From assembly GCA_023213395.1 (NCBI GenBank), contig CM041465.1:23498001-23562000 (forward strand): a stretch of DNA of 64,000 nucleotides. Direction: 5' to 3'. The position numbers and the translations under genes are program-made. Each line of letters begins with the position of its first letter. The first letter of the stretch is position 1. This DNA comes from Cycas panzhihuaensis (lineage: Eukaryota > Cycadophyta). The notes beneath the pieces are model-generated. The model had not been told where the DNA came from. It saw only the letters and a program-made list of their open reading frames with translations, and made no database searches. This document shows positions 10,012-19,404 of the stretch, in pieces.

Positions 10012-11756
10012 TGCTGCCCCTATAGCTCTAAATAGAAGGCTTTACATCTTCTTGCAAGTTGCCAAGGCTTCAAGGAGGATTACCATCAAAATCTCCTCAA
10101 AAGACAAGATACCAAAGCCCCAAACTTACAGGGATATCTTCACACTTCTCTCCTTTCCAAAACCTGCCACTGTTATCCACCAAATGTTGGTTATCTCTAC
10201 TATTTTTAATAGCAAATTCATGCTTGGTTCTTCCACAATAAGGTACTCCTTACATCTACTCTGTAATTTGTGTTGTTTCTTCATTTTTTTGGTGAGTAAA
10301 CTTTTAGTTTGTGTGCCTTCATTTTGCTGTACTTAATTAGCATTGCTTCCTTATCTTTTGAAATATTATTGCTTCTCCCAATCATCCCAACCAACCTATT
10401 CTTAGGTGGCTATTGCAAAGGGTCAACACAAAGAGGATTTAAGGGAGGAAGGTGGGGTTCCGTCCCCCTTGCTATCCTTCTCCCCAAGGGTTCCATCCCT
10501 TATTCTCTTTCCCTTTACCTTTAGTGCCTTCCTAGGAATCAGGTTAGGGGGGGTTTAGGAATCCTGTGTCAGAGCTAAACTCGTGTTGGCAACCCATTGC
10601 CATGCCAGTTCTAGATTTCCATCCGTTAGTTTTGGACCCTGCATAGGCACTGAAACCTTTCCTTACCGGTTAATGGTTTGTCACTCACCCAGCCCAATGA
10701 TTTGCTATTCGTAGCATCTCATTCCTTGGGCATCTGCATACCTTTCCATTACTCTCTTCTTTCTCACTATTTGTTGTCCTGTGACCTTGTTGTGAGTCTG
10801 TTTCCCCTTTTCGAGTTGAGTGGAGATTCCTTGTAGGTGAGTTAGCCATTCTGAGGCTATACTCTTCTTTTTTGGGTGTCACTTATGGTACATGTTTGCG
10901 GGAGATTTTTGTTACATATCAATGCTTAGCTTAGTTTTATGTAGTTCCATTTGAGTTTAGCATCTATACTCAGTCTACTTTATGGCCCCTCTTTCGAGAG
11001 GGAGATACTCACCTAGTTTGCTTGCAGGATCTTGCATCGCTGGAGCTGCATGTGGAATGAAACCCATTGTAGGTTAATTCTACATTTAGTGCATTTCTTG
11101 TCATTTCTAGTTGTTTATTTTTTTTCACTTTTTACTTTTGCATGCTTAAGGGGAAGTAAGTTAGCCTCTCTTTAGTTGCTTATGGCAACTATTGCCGACC
11201 AGCATCATATGCGCAACGAGTGGAGTAGGAAGGAGCAAGAACTAAAGGGACAAACAACACTCCATTCGGATGCTGGGTCCAAGTACTTTTCTTATCCCCA
11301 TATATCTTCTTTATGCCGTTGTCTTTTATTCACATGCTTGCACAGTTAGGAACATATAAAGAATTGAAAGGGAAAAGAAATATATATTTGCTTTACATTG
11401 TTTTATCTATCGGTTAGCTTAGCATAGTTAGATAGTTTACTTTGCGTTAGAGCTACCCATGTTTTATCGCCTTTTTAGCCTACACCTAGACGCTACTTTA
11501 CCTACCTTCCTGTTTTCATTGCCTTCTCATTTCATTGAGAAGACACAGCGTGCCAGGTTCTCTCCTCCTCTTCCCGGCCATCCGAGGGGTAGGAAGGCCT
11601 CACTTTGCACGGCTACCTAGAAGCAACCAAGCACCTCTGTAGTTCTAAATCTGCACTCCGGCGCATGGAGGCCCTACGAGGTGAAGTCCTTGCTATTTAG
11701 TTTAATTTAGCTTTGCCTATTCCATGCCCTTTGTTAGACGCAGGGACACCACCCCA
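10012..11756 (+). repeat. 5' LTR of A, truncated (lacks U3)
   Basis: It aligns closely with 24126-25859 of the 3' LTR (for example GGCTTTACATCTT and GGTTGCCAAGGCTTCAAG-like words near the start). It ends CACCACCCCA, one base before the primer binding site. The promoter-containing first part of the LTR is absent, so gag-pol of A has no LTR promoter of its own. No gene lies inside. Confidence 0.85.
11028..11072 (+). other. Putative conserved LTR micro-exon (A, 5' LTR)
   Basis: A 45-nt segment follows TTTGCTTGCAG and ends before GTTAAT. It corresponds to 25142-25186 in the 3' LTR and to 42-46-nt segments in the other LTRs. Confidence 0.4.
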
Positions 11757-11757
11757 C

Positions 11758-11776
11758 TGGCGACTATACTGGGGAA
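11758..11776 (+). promoter_or_regulatory. Primer binding site of A
   Basis: TGGCGACTATACTGGGGAA begins one base after the LTR end. A site of this TGGCGAC...CTGGGGA form pairs with the 3' end of a host tRNA and resembles the tRNA-Arg type used by Ogre/Tat elements. B (TGGTGACCATACTGGGGAC) and C have close variants. Confidence 0.8.
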
Positions 11777-12024
11777 CTGCCAATAAGGGAACTAGATTCG
11801 CTTCCCCTTTTCGTTGGTGTTCTTGCCTTTAGGTAGCCTTCTTGTCTTGCATTTCAGTTGGGCAGCCCCCAACATACTTGTTTCATCTTCCTCTTTTCAC
11901 TTTCTTCTAATAATGCTCACAAAGGCATTGCATGTGACATTTCTCATGTCGCTTACGAGGTCTGCTGCCGTTGTTAGAAGACCCATCACCTTGTTCCCTT
12001 CCGTCGTCGAATCCCAATTCGACA

Positions 12025-14226
12025 ATGGAAGGTTACCAGTTTGATTGGGCATACCACACCATGGTCTTGGGAACTCAAGAGTTTCTTGCATCTATTCCAG
12101 GATCCACCCACGAGGGTGATGATTCCATCTATTATCCGAGTGACCTGTTTCATCCTTCTAAGTTTCATCCTTCTGCCCATGCAGCAGAAAGCTCATCTCC
12201 TCATGAGACTCACCATCCTATTGGTGAATCTTACAAGGAGCACCCCAAGGGGTCCCCAACATTTGAGATCCCATTGACCTCGTATGGTTACAAGGATACC
12301 CCTCCTGTTGACGTGGTCAAAGCGCTCAACGAGTACTTTCGAGTGGCTCACCGTCAACCACGTCCTAGGTGGTTTGAAGAAGTTCTATGCAATGTAGTGT
12401 CTTCTTCATCCGTACCTGTGCCTCCTATATCAAATGACTCTTCTACCCGTGCACACTCATCCCATGCCATATCTACACCAGCTCCTAGGGCAAGTGTTAT
12501 GCCATCTATCCCTAGCCATGGTCCTATTTCTTTAGGGCCCATTCGCGGCATGTCCTTCCCTTAGCTTGGGGTTAGCATGCCATTCCTAAGTCAAACGAAT
12601 GCGCCATTTTCAAACGTGGCACATGCATTTCCTAGTAGGCCTCGAGGTCCTACTAATGCTACTACTATCAACTATGTAGAACCCACTTCTACATACATCC
12701 AAAACCCATCTGGTGGTCCATCCCTTTATGTGTCCCCAGTGTATGCATCTCAACCTTGGGGCTAGGGTAGGGGAAACCACCTTCCAGCTTATGGGGTAGA
12801 CCTGTTACATCCATATGGGGTTGCACCACCTACGGGTGGCCCATATGGGAAGAATCCAGTCCCGCACCCTTTATTTCCGCCATCCAGTGTAACTCCTGTT
12901 GCCACGCCTTCACAAGGGAGCATGCCTCCCTTCTAAGGTGTTTATCCGCAACCCTCTTTCTAACAAGGGGCATTTCCCCAAGGAGGGATGGGTTTACCAC
13001 CCCCATCCATTCTTATTTCTTTACTGTTCATCGATCCTTTGGCCCATGTAAGGACACGTCCCTTCATGGACTACAGGTCAATGCTACTATCCGTTGAGGC
13101 GCTAAGGACCAACCTGCCGCCTCACCCTCCTGAAGTTCCCAAATTTGATGGAACTTCATCGTAAGACCCAACTGAGCACTTGTGTAGTTTCTCTATGGCG
13201 TGCATAGATTGCTGGGCTTACAACCACATTCTAATGAAGCTATTTCTGCGATCCTTGTAGGGTGACGCCCTCAAGTGGTTTTACCGTCTCCCTGCCCATT
13301 CCATTTCCTCATTCCAACAATTGGTGGACGAGTTCATCAATTACTTTGACGTAGCCCATCCATTCAAGAGTGGAATGAAAGCTCTTCTTTCACTCAAACA
13401 AGGTCACGATGAAATGAATCGTGACTTTGTGAGGCGATTTCATGATCTCCTTTACTCTACCAAGGTGACGTTGCTTGAAGAGTTGAAGCAGGATCTTTTC
13501 ATCAATGCACTTCATCCCAAAGTGCATGTGGAAGTCCTCAAGATGGGGGCAACCACATGTGACTCTGCCATCGCAAAGTGCTTGGTATTAGAGGCTATTA
13601 AGATCCAAGCCAGACTCAAGAAACCTCTTAAGCCCTCACAACGTCGTGAGGCACCTCCCCTAGCGAAGGAAACCAGACCTTCGCAACCTGCCAGGTCTAC
13701 CTCTCATCCTACTGAGAGGACCTTAGACCCTCTTACATCCACCATTCGCTCATTCGAGTACACGATGAAGGAGCTTAAACTCTAGTCCCCTTCATCACTG
13801 ACCTTCTATAAACTAGTTCAGCACGCTTCTCATGCCATTCCCCCCAAAGGGGGTGGCACCCAACCTTCTCAAGCAAGGAGAATTGATCCTCCCCTTGAGA
13901 AGAGGTGGTGTTCCATCCATGGGGAATGTTTTCACGATGACTCGCATTGTCGGGCGCAACACCCACATGATACCCCGCCGTGTGCTTCGTCTCCTAGACG
14001 GGTATCGAGGCCTAACCTCGATCAACCCATTCATAGGGATTCGTTTCCCAAATATGGGGAACGTGATCGTAATGTTCAATAAAAGAACAACCAGAATCGG
14101 GATAGATCCCCCGATTCTCGCCCTTCGCATGGTAGAGGGAAGGGTGTGCGAAGCTCATCTTGCTCTTTATGCTCCCTTGACTGCCATGCTCGATCACCTT
14201 CGCGGTCCCGTAATAAGGGAAAGAAG
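12025..14226 (+). pseudogene. gag: gag of A
   Basis: The start is placed at the ATG at 12025 (MEGYQFDWAYHT), conserved as ATG in C and ATA in B. The upstream frame with LEDPS is open but has no ATG. An N-terminal Pro/Ser-rich region of about 350 codons precedes the retrotransposon gag (capsid) domain at about 13110-13600, with WFYRLPAHSISSFQQL, LLSLKQGHDEMNRDFVRRF and LEELKQDLFINALHP. A zinc-knuckle variant CSIHGECFHDDSHC lies at 13909-13950. Gag and protease share one frame, with no shift between them. At least eight stops (for example TAG at 12562, TAA at 13162) sit at positions that are Gln in other copies. Confidence 0.85.
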
Positions 14227-15063
14227 ATGATCCAGATGCTTGAGAACACCCCCCTTTACGCTTTGACTCGATCTCAAGCCGCGAAGGAGGCAACTGGTGT
14301 CTCCGCATCTACCTCGCACCTTGATCCTCCTCCGAAAGTCATTCCTCTGGAGATTCCCACACTTCCTAAGAGCATTCTCGTCTGCCCTAGCCACTTCAAC
14401 TTTAGGAGAGCCCTTACCCAACCTACAGGGCGGGGTAAGCCTTTTTTCGTTGTCGAAGAGCTTCTCACCATGGCTGCCGGGATGTCCATCATGAACATCT
14501 TGAGAAGTTACCCTAAGCAACAAATGCTCCTCTTGGAAGCTTCAGGATCGAATGACGTGCCTATTCACACTTTGGGTATAACCCAAAGTTGTAAACCTAT
14601 CATCTCCTTCGATCCTAGAGATCTTCCCCCAGCCAGTGGAAGGGAACGCCAATGGAACTTCCCTTTCACAATTACCATAGATACTCCTGATTGCACATTG
14701 CGAAGAACCGTCGTAGACAATGGTTCTTCCCTCAATGCCATGCCCTTGCACGTCATGCAAGAGCTTGGTATTTCTGCCTTGGAACCTATTCCATGGTGAT
14801 GTCAGGGTTATGACAGTAGCAAGAAGACTCCCTTGGGATCTGTCTCGATACCTCTTACTCTCAAGGACAAGATTATCCTTACCGACATCGTTGTCCTCGA
14901 TGTCGACGTTGATTACAACCTGCTTCTGGGTCGACCATGGCTTGACCAAATGGGAGCCGTGTGTTCCACCCATTGGGGGCAACTTAAGTTTGTCCATGAT
15001 GGACAAATGAGAGTTGTTTCCCGCGAGCGATCGCTCACTAAACAAACTAGACCCTCTACTTAG
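14227..15063 (+). pseudogene. Aspartic protease region of A
   Basis: It continues the gag frame. MIQMLENTPLYALTRSQAA opens the region; the active site VVDNGSSLNAMP has its DNGSS at 14716-14730, and the flap/C-terminal part reads YNLLLGRPWLDQMGAV at about 14914-14960. The protease would cut the gag-pol polyprotein in the virus-like particle. A TGA follows IPW near 14797 where other copies also carry a stop or change, and the frame ends at 15063. The region is 75-80% open, so it is one of the better preserved parts of A. Confidence 0.85.
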
Positions 15064-15781
15064 GCAAGCCATGGCCATACGAAGGGAAGCAAATGCCCTT
15101 CTAATCATGCCTCAGCCTGCTCCATCGGAATCCCTAATTCTGCTCGTTACGAAGAAGATCCCACATCTTGTTCCCCTAATTTCATGCGTTTCGCCCCCAT
15201 CGGCATCAGAAGCTATGGATACCTCGCCATGTTGGACGACGACGGGTCCCATAGTGAGGATGAGGACCTTCCTTATCCTATTTCCTTCCTTCGCACTAGT
15301 GGGGGGCATTCATCTAGTTCTAGGTCTCCTCCTAGGACCCCTTTTTGTCATAGAGCCCAATCACTTTTACATGTCACATGTCATCGCGCATGTCGGTCAT
15401 CAGGCTCCTAGATCTTCCTTTCCACCACCTTCCGCAGGTGATGGCATTGAGAGTTTCCCTCTTACGTTTTACGAGGGATCTCTCCCTGTCTCTCCCTTAG
15501 AGTCCCTTAGGGATGTTGGGCAGCTTACGAGGCATACCGGTCTTATCGCTCCCACACCATCCCGTACCTCATCCATTGGAAGTCAGGTCATCCATGGGGT
15601 GGACTACTTCAAGGACGATGAGGCTTTGCTAGAGCACTTAGCCGGCTCCACGCCCAGTTTACCTTCTAGTTACCACAAGCTTGGCCACCAAAAGGTCCTA
15701 GCAATTGGGTCCACACTAGCTGACCCAATCCCTTCTTCTATTTCCTCTCTTCCTATTGATCTTACTCTCCTCCATTTCAAG
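15064..15781 (+). pseudogene. Protease-RT linker of A
   Basis: About 240 codons, Ser/Pro-rich with an acidic patch (DDDGSHSEDEDL, read in the other frame) and the conserved stretch VIHGVDYFKDDEALLEHL at about 15585-15640. The homologous stretch in B is open for over 200 codons, so this is coding rather than an intron like that of some Ogre elements. A shift to another frame occurs around 15014-15060. Confidence 0.65.
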
Positions 15782-16850
15782 AAGGAGAATGCTATGTGCA
15801 TGGGGGCAACCCAGGACATAGTCCTTGCCCCGGATAAGATCATTAAGGTAGGGGCAGAATGTACTCCTAACGAAGTCAGGGAATACTCCCTCCTGTTCCA
15901 GGAATTTTGTGATGTGTTCGTGTGGGACTATTCTGACATGAAGAGAATTGACCCCTCCATCGTCACGCACAACCTTACGACTATTCCTAACGCTCGCCTG
16001 ATGCGTTAGAAGCAGCGTCCCCTTCACCCAAAGCTTTCAGCTACTGTTAAAATGGAGGTTGAGAAGCTTCTAGATGTGGGACTCATTTCTTCCATCGATT
16101 ACCCTAAGTGGGTATCGAACATCATTCCCATTGCTGAAAAGAATGGGACCATTCGCATATGTATCGACTTCCATGATATAAACAATGCTTGTCCTAAGGA
16201 CAACTTTCCTTTCCCCTTTATCGATCAAATAATTGATCGTACAGCTGGATTCAAAGTCATGTCCCTAATAGAAAACTTCTCTGGCCATAACCAAATCTAG
16301 ATTTCTCCTAAAGATCGCCACAAGACGGCCTTCACTATGCCATGGGGTACCTTTGCCTACAAGGCAATACCCTTTGGTTTTAAGAATGTAGGGGGCTACT
16401 TATCAAAGGGCCATGCATTTCATTTTTCATGACCTTATCAACAATACGTTAGAGGTCTTCATGGATGATATGATGGGTCTTTCGCATACTAGAGCCCATC
16501 ATCCATCTGACTTGTGGGCCATCTTCACATGGTGTCGTAAGTATCACGTTAGTCTAAACCCACTCAAATATATATTTGCCGTTACTTCAGGCAAACTCTT
16601 GGGTTTCCTTGTGTCACAACAAGGAATCCAAATCGATTCGGAAAAAGTCAAGGCAATCCTTGACATGCCGCCGCCTAGAACCCAATAACAAATTAAGTCA
16701 TTTCTAGGTAGGCTTGGTTTTCTGAGGCGTTTCTTAGTAGATTTTACCATAAACGCCAAGCCTCTTACGAACCTATTAAAGAAAGGAGCTCCTTTTGTTT
16801 GGTCTAATAAGACCCAAAAGTCCTTTGTAGGACTTAAGGAAGCTCTTATT
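15782..16850 (+). pseudogene. Reverse transcriptase of A
   Basis: The order of motifs is typical of Ty3/gypsy RT: LLFQEFCDVFVWDYSDM at about 15890, VEKLLDVGLISSIDYPKW (16054 on), IRICIDFHDINNACPKD, then the catalytic FMDD at 16458-16469, and LGFLVSQQGI. A TAG at 16007 and another after GHNQI at 16298-16300 interrupt it, and there is a frameshift near 16390 where GTAGGGGGC differs from the C copy. RT would copy element RNA into cDNA. Confidence 0.88.
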
Positions 16851-17379
16851 TACGCTCCTATATTGGCGCCTCCTCACTTCGATAGGCCCTTCATCCTATA
16901 CACCTCGGCAACTGATGAATCCCTGGGCATAATGCTCGCATAGGAGGATAACTCAGGAACTGAGAGAGCTGTCTATTTCAATAGCCGCACCCTCGTTGCC
17001 ACTGAACTAAACTATCCTCCTACCGAGAAGGAATGCCTCTCCTTGGTCCATGCAACTAAGAAGTTTAGGCATTACTTGCTTGGTAATACTACCAAGGTGA
17101 TCGTTCAATCTGATCCCTTGTGTTACTTGCTTACTCGTTCAGACTTGACAGGCAGGGTAGGTCATTGGGCCATCCTACTTTAAGAGTTCGACTTGCAAGT
17201 CATTAATAAGAAGTTGAAGAAGGGAATGATAGTAGTAGAACAATTAGCTAATGTGAGTGGCGTTCTTATTGATGACTCTTTCCCAGACGAGTCTATTTTA
17301 ACTATCCAAGATGCTTCTCCTTACCCGCTCGTTGATAACGAGTGGTACAGTGACATTGTATGATATTTGACTCAGCAGG
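16851..17379 (+). pseudogene. RNase H of pol (gRNH) of A
   Basis: FILYTSATDESLG (about 16890) carries the first acidic residue. VYFNSRTLVATELNYPPTEK, LVHATKKFRHYLL and VIVQSDPLCYLL follow. The connection to integrase (VNNEWYSDIV-like) ends near 17360. This is the standard gypsy RNase H and is separate from the aRNH at 22510. Stops include TAG at 16942 and TAA near 17181. Confidence 0.82.
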
Positions 17380-18587
17380 AATATCACCCTGAAGCCAGCA
17401 ATAAAGTTAGGTAGCATATCTGCACTACTGTGAGATAACATTTCCTCATAGATGAAGTGTTGTACAAGAGATCCTTTGATGGGATCCTACTTCGCTGCAT
17501 TGCTTCCGACGAAGCAGACCAAATACTCTGTGAATGCCACCATGGCATTTGCAGGGGCCACTTTGGGGGCCAATCTATGGCCCAAAGGATCCTCCGCATG
17601 GGTTATTACTAGCTGTCCCTTTTCAAGGACGCCCACGCCTATGCCCTTAGATGTCGGCGATGCCAAGAGTATGCCAATGTCTCTCATATGCCCTCCGAGG
17701 CTTTGCACCCCATCATATCTCCATGGCCCTTTTCTCAATGGGGTTTAGACCTCATTGGTGCTATATCGCTACCATCTTCCACACAACATAAATATATCTT
17801 AACCGCTACCAAATACTTCACCAAATGGGTAGAGGCAATCCCCCTATCCACTACGCCTGGCAAGATGATAGCCACCTTCGTCTACCAGCATATCGTTTAC
17901 CATTTTAGGATTCTAGACGTCCTAATTACAGATAATGGAACTTCCTTCTGTAATAAGGAAATGGACGAGCTATGCAAGAAATTTAAGATCTCACATAAGA
18001 CGTCATCTCCTTATTACCCCCAGGCAAACGAGCAAGTTGAATCTTTCAATAAGACCCTTGTCAACATTCTAAAGAAGACCGTTGCCCAATCTCAAAGAGA
18101 TTAGCACATCTAGCTCCCTTCTGCCCTGTGGGCTTATCAGACTTCTATATGCATGGCTACTGGAATGACTCCATTCTTTTTAGTCTACGAAACTGAGGCA
18201 GTACTCCCACTGGAAGTGGAGATCCCCTCTGTACGGGTTTCCCTTTGAGATCTCATCGATGAGGAGTCTATCTGCTAGGCTCACCTCTTGGATCTCAAAG
18301 CCCTCGATGAGAGGCGCTTAATGGCTTATCAAGTAAATCTCGCTTTGAATGCATGCCTACAAAGGACTCATGACAAATGTTTTCGTACTCATCCTTTATG
18401 CCCTGGGGACCATGTCCTCACATTGGAATACCTTTATGACTGCTTGGCCAAACTTGGGCCCAAATGGGTAGGCCCCTTCGTCGTTCTCAAAAGCCTCGAC
18501 AACGGCACCTATATGATCGTCACCTTAGAAGGCTTGGAATTTGTGAAAGCAATCAACGGGAAATTCCTTAAGAAGTTCTACGCATGA
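17380..18587 (+). pseudogene. Integrase of A
   Basis: The HHCC region (ECHHGICRGHFGG, then RCRRCQEYAN) lies at about 17535-17675. The core is open from 17688 to 18104 and carries Asp in GLDLIGA (17748-17750), Asp in TDNGT (17931-17933) and Glu in VESFNK (18039-18041). The C-terminal part has TGMTPFFLVYETEAVLPLE and HPLCPGDHV, then ends NGKFLKKFYA with TGA at 18585-18587. TAG/TGA codons interrupt it near 18104, 18250 and 18275. Its end converges on the antisense PMD gene. Confidence 0.9.
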
Positions 18588-19404
18588 TCTTTCAGCTATT
18601 TCTTCGCCATGCTCTGGAACGAGCCTAAACTACCATCTTGAATTGTTCCCATTTCTCCCAACCATGGGTTAAATGGCAATTCAAGGTATCTTTTTCATCT
18701 CTTTTGGGTTCCTCCCACGGAACATGCATTCCCATTTCCTTTGGGACCTTGTCTTCCTATTTGGGCATCCCCCAATTAGGACGATGCTGTGAAACGAGCC
18801 TAAATTACCATCTTAGGTTATTCCCATCCTCCCTAACCATGGGTAGAATGGCAATTTAAGATGGATTTTTGCTTTTCCTTCTGGTTCCTCCCGCGAAACC
18901 TGTGTTCCTATATCCTCTCGGAAACCTTTCATCTTCCTACTTGGACATCCCCCCAACTAGGACGATGCCTTGGAGTATCATTACTCCTTTCTTTTGCCTG
19001 CTGTTTCCTTCGCATATTCCACTATGCTCCTCCATGGATGTGCATGTCGCTCTATTTCTAACCTCACACCTCTCTATCACCTATACTTACGGTGGATGTG
19101 TGTGCTCCTGTTAGACATATAGCCATACATGGAAGGAAATACATGTATTTTACAACAAAATACTTATAATAAAACATTCGCAACTTACAAAACAAAAGCA
19201 TACATGCTATCTACCACATGATATACACACCATCTCATGTCAAAATGGGGTTCTAATCACCTTGTATATATATACATCTAAAAATCATATGTTACACTAT
19301 ACATATGGGAAGCTGGTATCCTTGCAGAGGGGGTATAATCATATGAGCCTATATATGACCCCCTGGAGGCCCATGCTTTCCCATCAAAATCAAATATATA
19401 TATC
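18588..19404. other. Noncoding spacer between pol and the antisense gene (A)
   Basis: No credible gene. Holds the 175-bp tandem duplication and, further right, GTTAGACATATAGCCATACA-like sequence shared with the spacer of B. The 3' ends of pol and of the antisense gene face each other here. Confidence 0.6.
18618..18967 (+). repeat. Tandem duplication of about 175 bp
   Basis: Unit 1 (18618-18792) and unit 2 (18793 to about 18967) both run from AACGAGCCTAAA through CAACCATGGGT-like and TTCCTCCCNCG words to AGGACGATGC. B has a single copy at 47850-48030, so the duplication is specific to A. The units differ at many positions. Confidence 0.8.

Noticed and set aside
11971-12024. An extension of gag upstream from the ATG (LEDPSPCSLPSS...)
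   Set aside because: The extra codons are similar in A, B and C but begin with TTG or TTA, not ATG. The ATG at 12025 (57650 in C) is the better start. The upstream conservation may be a leader feature.
15064-15781. An Ogre-type intron between protease and RT
   Set aside because: The equivalent region in B is open for over 200 codons and conserved as protein, so it is coding linker.
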